Origin: Rhodoferax potami
Lineage (GTDB): Bacteria > Pseudomonadota > Gammaproteobacteria > Burkholderiales > Burkholderiaceae_C
Assembly (NCBI RefSeq): GCF_032193765.1
Contig: NZ_JAVBIJ010000001.1
Location: 868,001 to 932,000 of the forward strand
DNA length: 64,000 bases
Reading direction: 5' to 3'
This document shows positions 7,052 to 14,548 of the stretch, piece after piece; positions within the stretch are counted from its first letter, which is position 1, and each line of letters begins with the position of its first letter. The notes under the pieces were generated by a model. That model worked only from the letters and a program-made list of their open reading frames with translations. It was not told the origin of the DNA and searched no databases. The position numbers and the translations under genes are program-made.

Positions 7052-7936
7052 TCAGCCCCGGACGTGGTGAACCAGCTCAAACATGGCGTTACCCATGGTG
7101 GGGCGGGTGAGCGCGCCCTTGCTGTCTTGCGCCGGGTCTTTGCTGGGCACAAAGTCCACACCGCGCTGGCGCAAGGCCGCCACGGTGGCTTGCACATCCG
7201 GGGTACCCAGGCCCACGCGCTGGAAGCATTCGTCGTCTTCCACATCCAACACACCGGGCTCGGGCTCGATGAGTTGCAGGTAAAAGGTTTTGCACGGGCT
7301 TTGCAAAATGCGCCCCTTGGGCAGGATGCCGAAGCGGGTCTCCGGCTCCAGGGCGGTAAAGCCGAAGAGGGCGCTGTAAAACTCGGTCCAGTCGTCGCTG
7401 CGGTCGTTGCCGATGTACTGCACCACACCAAAGAAGTGCAGGCCGGTGATGGCCGGCGGGTTCTTGTTGACCGCGGGTACGGGCGTGAAGTCCACGTCGT
7501 AAATCGAGAACTCGCGGTGGCGGTCTACAAAGTAGATGCGGCTGTTGCCCACGCCATGCACGGCGGGAATGTGCAGCTCCATCACTTCGACCTGCACCGG
7601 CACAGCCCAAGCGCCGCGGGCCAACGCGCGCTTGTAGGCGGCAGAGGCGTCCTGCACCCGCAGGGCGATGGCGGCGATCACCGGCTTTTCGGTCAGCGCG
7701 GCGCCCCGGCCGTGGGCGTTGACGATGACGTTGATATCTCCCTGGCGGTAGAGCAGCACTTCGCGCGAGCGGTGGCGGGCGATGGGGCGAAAGCCCATGG
7801 CTTCCAGCACCTGGCCCAGGGCCTGTGGCTTGGAGGTGGCGTACTCGATGAACTCAATGCCTTCCAGGCCCAAGGGGTTGGGGCCTTCGTCAATGTGTTC
7901 GCGGTCTGCACCGCTCGGGCGTGGGGTATTGGCCAT
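7052..7936 (-). CDS. HPPD-like VOC protein (QuiC C-terminal type), stand-alone
   Basis: 294-aa two-domain vicinal-oxygen-chelate protein resembling 4-hydroxyphenylpyruvate dioxygenase, matching the C-terminal half of fused QuiC proteins. The N-terminal VOC module begins LEGIEFIEYATSKP; the second begins ITGLHFFGVVQY. Of the three iron ligands expected from HPPD, H167 and E287 (MFELVHH) are in place. The middle one, normally QH, is R240 (CFQRVGLGT), so ordinary HPPD catalysis is unlikely. It sits 5 bp before the dehydratase-like gene, which suggests the two act together. Confidence 0.72.
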   Translation of the reverse strand: MANTPRPSGADREHIDEGPNPLGLEGIEFIEYATSKPQALGQVLEAMGFRPIARHRSREVLLYRQGDINVIVNAHGRGAALTEKPVIAAIALRVQDASAAYKRALARGAWAVPVQVEVMELHIPAVHGVGNSRIYFVDRHREFSIYDVDFTPVPAVNKNPPAITGLHFFGVVQYIGNDRSDDWTEFYSALFGFTALEPETRFGILPKGRILQSPCKTFYLQLIEPEPGVLDVEDDECFQRVGLGTPDVQATVAALRQRGVDFVPSKDPAQDSKGALTRPTMGNAMFELVHHVRG

Positions 7937-7971
7937 GGATTCTCCGGGTCGTCAAACAGTAAAAAAGAGGG

Positions 7972-8733
7972 TCACGCGGTGGTGGCTGTCGCAGCTGCAG
8001 GGGCTGCGCCAGTGTGCGCACCACCCAAAAACAGGCGCTCAATGTTCGGGTCCGCCAGCAACTCCGATGCTGGCTTTTGCAGCACCAGGCGGCCGGATTC
8101 GAGGGCAATGGCTTCGTCCGAAATCTTTAGCGCGCTCTTCACGTTTTGCTCCACCATCAGCACTGTGGTGCCCTGGTCGGCGAGCTTGCGCAAAAGTTTG
8201 AACACGTCTGCCACCACGATGGGCGAAAGGCCGATGGAGGGCTCGTCAATCAAAATCACCTTGGGCCGCAAGAGCAGGGCGCGGCCGATTTCCAGCTGCT
8301 TTTGCTCCCCGCCTGAGAGAGCAGACGCTGGCGAGTGCAATCGCTGGCTCACGCGGGGGAAGAACTCAAGCACTTCCGGAATGCGCTCGTGGGTCGTCTT
8401 CATGCCCAGGGTGATGCCGCCCAGCTCCAGGTTCTCAAACACGCTGAGCTGGCCGAACAGGTTGCGGCCCTGGGGCACAAAGGCAATGCCTTGGGCCAAC
8501 AGTGCTTTTTGGGTGGAGCCCGCCACGCTCACGCCGTCGAGCAGGATGTCGCCCTGGCGCGGCTTGAGCAAGCCAAACAGCGCCTTGAGTACCGTGGATT
8601 TGCCCGCGCCATTGGGCCCGAGTAGCAGAGTGATGGTGCCGCGCTTGGCCTTGAACGACAGGTTGTTCAGGATCATGAAATCCTTGTAGCCGGCCACCAC
8701 GTCTTTGAATTCAATGCAGGTGTCTGTGGTCAT
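7972..8733 (-). CDS. livF: LivF-type ABC transporter ATP-binding protein
   Basis: 253-aa ATPase of a branched-chain-amino-acid-type (HAAT) importer. Walker A is GPNGAGKST, the signature LSGGEQK, Walker B VILIDEP, then the switch-His segment LMVEQN. It is one of two cytoplasmic ATPases with LivG; its start lies 3 bp from the livG stop. The C-terminus carries an Ala-rich tail (GAAPAAATATTA) beyond the usual end. Such transporters take up amino acids but also aromatic and dicarboxylic acids. The downstream catabolic genes suggest an aromatic or hydroaromatic acid here. Confidence 0.9.
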   Translation of the reverse strand: MTTDTCIEFKDVVAGYKDFMILNNLSFKAKRGTITLLLGPNGAGKSTVLKALFGLLKPRQGDILLDGVSVAGSTQKALLAQGIAFVPQGRNLFGQLSVFENLELGGITLGMKTTHERIPEVLEFFPRVSQRLHSPASALSGGEQKQLEIGRALLLRPKVILIDEPSIGLSPIVVADVFKLLRKLADQGTTVLMVEQNVKSALKISDEAIALESGRLVLQKPASELLADPNIERLFLGGAHTGAAPAAATATTA

Positions 8734-8736
8734 GCG

Positions 8737-9513
8737 TCAGCTCCCGAGGTAAGCGTCAAGGACTTGTTTGTTGTTGCGGATTTCTTCGGGGGTGCCGATG
8801 GCCAGCACCTGGCCCTCCACCATCACCATGATGCGGTGGCACAGGTCCATCACAAAATCCATGTTGTGCTCGATCACTACAAAAGAGCTCTTCTTGCCGA
8901 ACTTGGGGTTCTGGTTGAGCTCTTTCAGCAAGGTGCTGATGCCACCGACCAGGCTGGGGTTCACCCCGGCGCAGGGTTCGTCGAGCAGCACCAGATCGGG
9001 CTCGCTCATGAAGGCCATGGCAATGTCCACTAGCTTCTGCTGGCCGTAGGACAGTTCGCCCGCCTTTTTGTCGGCCACATGGCGGATGCGGAACTGGTCG
9101 ATCAGCGCATCGGCCTTGGCTCCCAAACCGGAGTCGGACGGGGCGAACATGCGGCTCAGCATGGAGCCTTGGTGCTCCTGGGCGGCGACGATCAGGTTGT
9201 CGCGCACCGTCATCTTGCCGAAGACCTGCAGCGTCTGAAACGTGCGGCCCACACCGCGGCGGCTCAACTCCAGCGGACCGGCTTGCGTGACGTCCTGGCC
9301 GTTGAGTTCGATCTTGCCCTCATCGGGGGTGATCTGGCCCAGCATGCTGTTGAACAGGGTGGTCTTACCCGAGCCGTTGGGCCCGATGACGCCGAAGATT
9401 TCTCCGGGCATGACTTCGAAGGAAACACCGCCGACGGCCTGAATGGCGCCGTAGGCCTTTTTGATGTTGGTGACTTTGAGAACGGGTTGTTGTTTAGCAG
9501 GCTGGCTCATCAT
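8737..9513 (-). CDS. livG: LivG-type ABC transporter ATP-binding protein
   Basis: 258-aa ATPase partner of LivF. Walker A is GPNGSGKTT, the signature LSYGQQK, Walker B LVLLDEPCAGVNP. The ASPDVQTT-like LivG insertion region is present as RTFQTLQVFGKMTV. The start has two consecutive ATGs (9511-9513 and 9508-9510), and the livM stop TGA (9510-9512) overlaps them, a classic translational-coupling arrangement. Residue and motif spacing look complete. The substrate is inferred from the operon, not from this subunit. Confidence 0.9.
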   Translation of the reverse strand: MMSQPAKQQPVLKVTNIKKAYGAIQAVGGVSFEVMPGEIFGVIGPNGSGKTTLFNSMLGQITPDEGKIELNGQDVTQAGPLELSRRGVGRTFQTLQVFGKMTVRDNLIVAAQEHQGSMLSRMFAPSDSGLGAKADALIDQFRIRHVADKKAGELSYGQQKLVDIAMAFMSEPDLVLLDEPCAGVNPSLVGGISTLLKELNQNPKFGKKSSFVVIEHNMDFVMDLCHRIMVMVEGQVLAIGTPEEIRNNKQVLDAYLGS

Positions 9514-10493
9514 TGGGCTCCCTGTTGTTGGGCGGCAGCCGCGCGGGCGGCGCTGGCTTCACGGGCCTGGCGTTTGGCCTTGATACGGTCAGGAATGCTC
9601 AGCAGCCCATCCGGCAGCCAGATCATCAGCACGACCACCGCAGCCCCGAAGACAAACAGGTACCAGGCCTGCGCAAAGCGCAGCCACTCCGGCAGGATCA
9701 CGCCGACCGCAGAGCCCAGCAACGGGCCCAAAAAGTAGCCAGGTCCACCTACCACCACCATCAGGTACATCATGATGGAGGCACCCACGGTGAAGGGCGC
9801 CGGCTCAATGAACTGCACCAAAGATGCAAACAGCGCACCTGCCACACCGGCATAGGCGGCACCGATGGCAAAGCTGAGCAGGGTGTAAGAGCGGGTATCG
9901 ATACCCAGGCTTTCGGCCCGGATCGGGTTGTCGCGCAGGGCAGTGAATGCCTTGCCCCAGGGGCTGCGCAACAGGCCCCATTGCAGCGCGCCCAGCAGCA
10001 CGGTGGTCACCAGTACAAAATAGTAATACGCCAGGTTGCCTTCCAGCGAATAGCCGAAAAGGGAAGGGCGGGCGATGTTGTTGATGCCGAAGGTGCCGCC
10101 GGTCAGCCACTCTTCATTGCGCATGACCAGCCAGACCGCGGTATTGAAGCCCAGGGTGGCAAATGCGAGGTAGATGGTTTGCACCCGCAGGGCCGGAAAG
10201 CCGAGCGCAATGCCAATGAAAAAGCAAATCAGTGCCGCCACCGGCAAACCCAGCCAGAAACTGAAACCGGCCTTCATCAAAATGGCAACGGTGTAGGCAC
10301 CAATGCCGAAGAAGGCCGCGTGCCCCAAAGACTTTTGGCCGGCGTAACCCACGGTGAGGTTCAGGCCCATGGTGGCGATAACAAACACCAGCCAGTAAGA
10401 CAGCAGGTAGACGCCGTAATTTTTAAGAAAAGGCGGTGCAGCCAGCAGCAGGATTGCGCAAGCTGCTATCAAAAGGAGAGTAATTTTTTTCAT
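9510..10493 (-). CDS. livM: LivM-type ABC transporter permease
   Basis: 327-aa inner-membrane permease with about eight to ten hydrophobic helices. The LivM hallmark GLNLTVGYAGQKSLGHAAFFGIGAYT lies near residues 45-70 (quoted blocks GYAGQ and GHAAFFGIGAY), and the EAA-type loop is ALRDNPIRAESLGI. The first hydrophobic segment (LLLIAACAILLLAA) is encoded by a partial copy of the dispersed repeat described at 10451-10480. The C-terminal 20 residues are charged and Ala/Gln-rich. It pairs with LivH, which ends 20 bp upstream. Confidence 0.9.
   Translation of the reverse strand: MKKITLLLIAACAILLLAAPPFLKNYGVYLLSYWLVFVIATMGLNLTVGYAGQKSLGHAAFFGIGAYTVAILMKAGFSFWLGLPVAALICFFIGIALGFPALRVQTIYLAFATLGFNTAVWLVMRNEEWLTGGTFGINNIARPSLFGYSLEGNLAYYYFVLVTTVLLGALQWGLLRSPWGKAFTALRDNPIRAESLGIDTRSYTLLSFAIGAAYAGVAGALFASLVQFIEPAPFTVGASIMMYLMVVVGGPGYFLGPLLGSAVGVILPEWLRFAQAWYLFVFGAAVVVLMIWLPDGLLSIPDRIKAKRQAREASAARAAAAQQQGAQ
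10451..10480 (-). repeat. Dispersed repeat, partial copy 2, inside the livM start
   Basis: On the minus strand reads CTCTCCTTTTGATAGCAGCT then TGCGCAATCC, the left half of the dispersed element. It is in the frame that gives LLLIAACAI. It matches copy 3 (12641-12692) over TTGATAGC.GCTTGCGCAAT and the preceding CTCTC. The right half is not recognisable. Confidence 0.55.
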
Positions 10494-10512
10494 GAGGGTG
10501 TTCCGGTGGTAC

Positions 10513-11388
10513 TCAGACTTTGCGTTCCACTTTTTTGCCCAGCAGCCCCTGCGGCTTGAACAAAATCACGACCATGAAGATCACCAGTGCCACCGCATCT
10601 TTGTAAGCGGGGGAGATGTAGGCGGCGGCCAGGTTCTCGCACACACCCACAATCAGCCCGCCCAAGAGTGCGCCGCGCGAGTTGTTGAAGCCACCGATGA
10701 TGGCCGCGAAAAAGGCCTTGGTGCCCAAGCTCTCGCCCATGTCGAACTTGGCCAGATAGGTGGGCGTGACCAGCAGTGCAGCCGCCACTGCCAGCACCGC
10801 GTTGATCGCGAATGCATAAAAGATCATGCGGGGTACATTGATGCCCAGCACCGAGGCGCTCTCGGTGTTTTGCGCCACCGCCTGCATGGCGCGGCCGGTC
10901 ACGGTTTTGGTCATGAAAGCCTGCACCACAAACACCAGAATCAGCGCCACCGCAAAGGTACCCACATCCGCCAGCGTGATGGTCACACCCGCGATATTGA
11001 AAAGCTTGTCTGCAAACAAGCTGGGGAAGGGGTGGGCTTCGGCGCTGTAGCCGGCGCGCAAGCCGTTGCGCATGGCAATCGACAGGCCGATGGTGGCCAC
11101 CACGATGGGCATCATGCCGAACTTGAACAAGGGGTCCACCAGACCCCGCTTGAATACCCAACCCAGCACAAACACCGCCAACACCACCGTCATGGTGAAG
11201 CTCACCGCCAGCGGCGCACCGATGCTCATGAAGCCCAGCATCATGAAGGCGGGCAGCATCACAAACTCGCCTTGGGCGAAGTTGATGGTGCCGCTGGCCT
11301 GCCACAACAGCGTAAAGCCGAGGGCTGCCAGCGAGTAGATGGCGCCGGTGGCCAGTCCGCTGAAAAAGAGTTGGAGGAAATCGGTCAT
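10513..11388 (-). CDS. livH: LivH-type ABC transporter permease
   Basis: 291-aa inner-membrane permease with the LivH opening (LQLFFSGLATGAIYSLAALGF) and TINFAQGEFVML. The EAA-like loop contains GRAMQAVAQNTESASVLGI, and GGFNNSRGALLGGLIVGV lies near the C-terminus. It forms the heterodimeric channel with LivM. Start ATG at 11388 is preceded on its strand by a C-rich leader without a strong Shine-Dalgarno. A 115-bp GC-rich gap separates it from the binding-protein gene, large enough for a processing site or attenuating hairpin. Confidence 0.9.
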   Translation of the reverse strand: MTDFLQLFFSGLATGAIYSLAALGFTLLWQASGTINFAQGEFVMLPAFMMLGFMSIGAPLAVSFTMTVVLAVFVLGWVFKRGLVDPLFKFGMMPIVVATIGLSIAMRNGLRAGYSAEAHPFPSLFADKLFNIAGVTITLADVGTFAVALILVFVVQAFMTKTVTGRAMQAVAQNTESASVLGINVPRMIFYAFAINAVLAVAAALLVTPTYLAKFDMGESLGTKAFFAAIIGGFNNSRGALLGGLIVGVCENLAAAYISPAYKDAVALVIFMVVILFKPQGLLGKKVERKV

Positions 11389-11503
11389 GGGGGTCCCTTG
11401 GGGGCACTACGGAATGCGGGGGCACGGAGCCCGCTGGGGGCTGCGCCTAACAATGCCACTCCGGGCGCAGCCGCCTGGCCGCGGGCCGGAGTGGCTCACG
11501 CCA

Positions 11504-12709
11504 TTACTTCTTGGCGGGTGCAGCAGGCTTGGCTGCCGGCGCTGCGGCCGGCTTGTTGACCGCGATAGGGTTCAACGGGGGCAGGGTGGCCACCACTTCC
11601 TGTTTGCCGTTTTTCACTTCGACCAGGAAGCTTTCGCGGTCCAGGTCGCCATTTTTGTCAAAGGCCACGTTCATCAGAATGCCGGGCTCTTTGTCGGTGG
11701 TGACCACCAGGCTGTGCATTGCGTTGGCTACTGCCTTGCGGTCGAGCTTGCCCACCTTTTCAATGGCGGCCTTCAGGGTGTAAATGCCGGAGTAGCCCTT
11801 CATGCCGTTGTGGTCGGAGATGTATTTGTACTCACGCTCGAACTTGGCGCGGAAGGCGCGCACGGCGGGGATGGGGGCATCCACCGTCAGGCCCACGTGG
11901 GCGACAGCACCGTTGGCGGCTTCACCAGCCAGCTCGATCACCTTTTGGCCGGTGAGGGTGGTCTCGCCGACGATGGGCTTGTTCCAGCCTTGCTTGCGCA
12001 GTTCGCGCAGGGCGCGGGCGGACTCTTCTTCGTTGGTGTAGACAAACACGCCGTCGGCGTTGCTTTGCTTGGCCTTGAGCACGGCGGCGGAGAAGTCCAC
12101 CTGGCCGGCATCGGTCGAGATTTCAGCGGCGATCTTGGTGCTGGAGGTGGCCAGCGCCTTCTTGATCATGTCCAGGCCGCCTTTGCCGAAATCGTTGTTC
12201 ACGTAAATGATGGCGATGTTCTTGAGCTTTGCCTGCTCGCTCATGTAGCGGGCCACTTTGGGCATAGCGGTCGCTTGGGTAAAGCTGGTGCGGAAGATGT
12301 AGGGGTTACCCTGCATGGTGATGCTGGCTGCCTCACCGCCGGTGAAGTTGGGGATCTCGGCTTTGCGGCTCTCGGCCATCGACACCATGATGGAACCCGA
12401 AAACACCGGGCCGAAGATGGCAAACACCTCGTCGTCTACCGCTTTTTGGGTCAGACCCTTGGCCACGCCGGGGTTGGACTGAGTGTCGGAGGTGATGGTC
12501 TGGATCTTTTTGCCCAGCACACCGCCTGCGGCGTTGATTTCCTTGACTGCCAATTCCACCCCGTTTTTGAAGTTGGTACCGGCCGAGGCGCCACCACCGG
12601 AGAGCTCCACAATATTGGCGATCTTGATAACTTCCTGGCTAAAAGCGCTGCTAGCGCCCATCAACATTGCGCAAGCCGCTATCAATTTGAGAGTGTTCCG
12701 TTTTTGCAT
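11504..12709 (-). CDS. LIV-type ABC transporter substrate-binding protein
   Basis: 401-aa periplasmic binding protein of the type I (Leu/Ile/Val) fold, first gene of the operon. The signal peptide ends near SSAFSQE; the mature part starts VIKIANIVELSGGGASAG and has FGPVFSGSIM and NNDFGKGG. The C-terminus is an Ala/Pro/Lys tail. The start at 12709 is chosen because GGAG lies ten bases before it and a signal peptide follows directly; the frame upstream is not signal-like. The signal-peptide DNA is a full copy of the dispersed repeat. The ligand is probably an aromatic or hydroaromatic acid, inferred from neighbours. Confidence 0.88.
   Translation of the reverse strand: MQKRNTLKLIAACAMLMGASSAFSQEVIKIANIVELSGGGASAGTNFKNGVELAVKEINAAGGVLGKKIQTITSDTQSNPGVAKGLTQKAVDDEVFAIFGPVFSGSIMVSMAESRKAEIPNFTGGEAASITMQGNPYIFRTSFTQATAMPKVARYMSEQAKLKNIAIIYVNNDFGKGGLDMIKKALATSSTKIAAEISTDAGQVDFSAAVLKAKQSNADGVFVYTNEEESARALRELRKQGWNKPIVGETTLTGQKVIELAGEAANGAVAHVGLTVDAPIPAVRAFRAKFEREYKYISDHNGMKGYSGIYTLKAAIEKVGKLDRKAVANAMHSLVVTTDKEPGILMNVAFDKNGDLDRESFLVEVKNGKQEVVATLPPLNPIAVNKPAAAPAAKPAAPAKK
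12641..12692 (-). repeat. Dispersed repeat, copy 3, encoding a signal peptide
   Basis: Full copy on the minus strand within the first 25 codons of the binding-protein gene. The core TTGATAGCGGCTTGCGCA and GGGCGCTAGCAGCGCTTTT differ from intergenic copy 6 at roughly 9 of 43 positions. Translated in frame it gives KLIAACAMLMGASSAF, a complete hydrophobic core with an AxA-like end. Confidence 0.65.
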
Positions 12710-12853
12710 ATTGTTTGTCTCCTGGTGTGGCGTTCGGGTGGGGTGTGACCGTGTGTTCGTTAGTCGTACGAATGGCACGGTTCGGTGCGAACTTTAGCGA
12801 CTCACTTGTGTGAATGAAAGTGAATATTGGTTAAAAAGAGCGTTTATTGAACT

Positions 12854-12874
12854 TGAATGATCGATGATCGTTCA
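12854..12874. promoter_or_regulatory. Imperfect palindrome between binding-protein gene and iclR
   Basis: TGAATGATC-gat-GATCGTTCA has 9-bp arms with one mismatch. It lies 57 bp upstream of the IclR ATG and 145 bp upstream of the LIV operon start. It is the strongest symmetric element in this divergent promoter region and a candidate IclR operator. A TTGTGTGAATGA element near 12807-12818 shares the TGAATGA core. Confidence 0.4.
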
Positions 12875-12930
12875 TATTGCGGGTAAGCACTAGGCTTTCC
12901 CGGTTTTCCGGCCCGCCAAAATCAGCGCCC

Positions 12931-13737
12931 ATGACTACTGAACTTGCCATGCGCCCGCCCATTGCCGGCATTGACGCGCCCGCTCTGGAAAAGAAAGACT
13001 GGATTGCCGGTCTGGAAAAGGGCTTGGGGCTGATCGAGGCTTTTGACGACGCGCACCAGCGCATGACGGCCAGCCAGGCGGGCGAGCGTTGTGGCATGAC
13101 GCGCACCGCCGCCCGCCGCTACCTGCTGACCTTGCAGTACCTGGGCTATGTGGCGAGCGATGGCAAGCTGTTTTGGCTCACGCCGCGTGTGCTGCGCATC
13201 GGGCAGTCGTACCTCGAGTCAGCGCGCTTGCCCCGGGTGGTGCAGCCGTTTTTGCAGCGGGTGACTGCCGGCACCCAAGAGATTGCCTATGTGAGTGTGT
13301 TGGACGGCGACGAGATCGTCTACATCGCCCGCAATGGCAGCAACCGGCCCATGAGTACCGGCTATGTGCTGGGCTCGCGGGTGCAGGCGCAGGTGACGTC
13401 AGCGGGCATGTTGATCTTGGCTATGCGCGACCCTGCGTGGCTCGAAGACTGGCTGCAGCAGCAAACCTTCAAGGCCTATACCTCGCATACGATTGCCAGC
13501 AAAGACCGGATGCGGGTCGAGCTGGCCCGCATTCGCCAGCAAGGCTGGGCCGTCTCGGAGCAGCAGTTGGAAATGAACTACCGCGGCGTTGCGGTGCCCC
13601 TGATTGATCGCCACGGGGCGCTGATGGGCGCGCTCAACGTCACCATGCCCATGGGCAACGAGAGCACCGATGATGCAGTGCGCCGCGTGCTGCCGGTGTT
13701 GCAGGAAACCGCACGCGCCATGCGCAACCTGATTTAG
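12931..13737 (+). CDS. IclR-family regulator (PcaR/PobR-like)
   Basis: 268-aa IclR-type regulator. The N-terminal winged HTH spans residues 25-90 (MTASQAGERCGMTRTAARRY, then TLQYLGYV). The effector domain has YVSVLDGDEIVYIAR, a Gly/Ser ligand loop and the closing GVAVPLIDRHGALMGALNV. The DAHQRMTASQAG...AARRYLLTL pattern is typical of the PcaR/PcaU/PobR subgroup that responds to protocatechuate-pathway acids. ATG 12931 is the best-placed start; an upstream GTG would add 18 residues. It is divergent from the LIV/aromatic operon and is its likely regulator. Confidence 0.87.
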   Translation: MTTELAMRPPIAGIDAPALEKKDWIAGLEKGLGLIEAFDDAHQRMTASQAGERCGMTRTAARRYLLTLQYLGYVASDGKLFWLTPRVLRIGQSYLESARLPRVVQPFLQRVTAGTQEIAYVSVLDGDEIVYIARNGSNRPMSTGYVLGSRVQAQVTSAGMLILAMRDPAWLEDWLQQQTFKAYTSHTIASKDRMRVELARIRQQGWAVSEQQLEMNYRGVAVPLIDRHGALMGALNVTMPMGNESTDDAVRRVLPVLQETARAMRNLI

Positions 13738-13746
13738 GCCTCGCCC

Positions 13747-14013
13747 TTAAGCCTCGCCTGTTCCTTGCAACTGGGCCTGCATGTCAGGCACGTACTGGGT
13801 GCTGACCCATTCGGAAATGACTTGGGTGGTCATGGAGTCCGGGTGGCCGGCTTCTTCGCTCACCCGTGCCACCTCTTCAGCCGAGGTCACCACGCTGATG
13901 AACATGTGCAGCAGAGCCTGCAAGCCGCCGGTAGATACCGCGGTATCGCCCAGTTGTTTGAGGGCAGCCCAGGCTTCGATTTCATGGGGGGCGGGGGTGA
14001 ATGGGGTTGTCAT
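13747..14013 (-). CDS. Hypothetical 88-aa protein
   Basis: Small soluble, acidic, mostly helical protein starting MTTPFTPAPHEIEAWAALK, with no signal peptide, membrane helix or Cys. ATG 14013 is preceded on its strand by AGGACAACC, an acceptable ribosome site. It converges on iclR with a 9-bp gap and is divergent from the next unknown gene (14085). I do not recognise the family. Codon use resembles its neighbours, so it looks like a real gene. Confidence 0.6.
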   Translation of the reverse strand: MTTPFTPAPHEIEAWAALKQLGDTAVSTGGLQALLHMFISVVTSAEEVARVSEEAGHPDSMTTQVISEWVSTQYVPDMQAQLQGTGEA

Positions 14014-14084
14014 GGTTGTCCTTTGGGAGGATGGTGAGTCTAGCTTCAGTACACTGCGCCGGCTGCCTCTCGAGAGATCCTTTC

Positions 14085-14537
14085 ATGTCCGAACGTCCTA
14101 TCCTTCCTGTCACTGAAAACGCCAACCCTCGTACTGAAGCCGCACTGGCGCGCCTGCGCAAAGCCATGGCGGAGATCGAAGCAGACATTGCAGCGCACCA
14201 CGGGGTCTACCCCTTTAACCACGGGCGGGTGACCCAATCCGAGTTGTGCCGTCGGGCCGATGTGAAAAAAGCGACTCTGCAAACCCCGCTGCACAAAGAC
14301 ACCACCCGGGTGCAGATCCTCGCGTGGCTTGACACGGTGACTGCCGGCCTGACCATCACACGCGATGCCACCCGCGAAAAAGTGACCGCAGTGGCGGACA
14401 CCCTGACGGAGGAAGTAGCCCGCCTGGAGGCCGAGCTGCAGGCGGCGCTGCTAAGCCTGGGGCTGGCCGAGCAGCGGATTGCGGCGTTGGAGGGTGAGCT
14501 CGCAAAGCGCCTGCCACTCGCCGCGTTGCCCCAGTAA
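14085..14537 (+). CDS. Hypothetical protein with possible DNA-binding segment and coiled coil
   Basis: 150-aa protein. Residues 40-75 (RVTQSELCRRADVKKATLQ, then HKDTTRVQILAWL) look like a short HTH-type segment of the kind found N-terminal in KfrA or TnpC-like proteins. Residues 95-145 form a Leu/Ala/Glu-rich coiled coil (EEVARLEAELQAALLSLGLA). ATG 14085 (MSERPILP) follows GAGAGATCC. The combination of a small DNA-binding head and coiled coil suggests a nucleoid- or plasmid-type protein, but this is inference and the family is not identified. Confidence 0.6.
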   Translation: MSERPILPVTENANPRTEAALARLRKAMAEIEADIAAHHGVYPFNHGRVTQSELCRRADVKKATLQTPLHKDTTRVQILAWLDTVTAGLTITRDATREKVTAVADTLTEEVARLEAELQAALLSLGLAEQRIAALEGELAKRLPLAALPQ

Positions 14538-14548
14538 GGGCGCTCAGC

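Noticed and set aside
5650..12750. Long plus-strand open frames opposite the LIV/aromatic operon (for example 5652-7070 and 7064-8689)
   Set aside because: Compositionally they are antisense shadows, and the minus-strand genes have clear families, motifs and ribosome sites.
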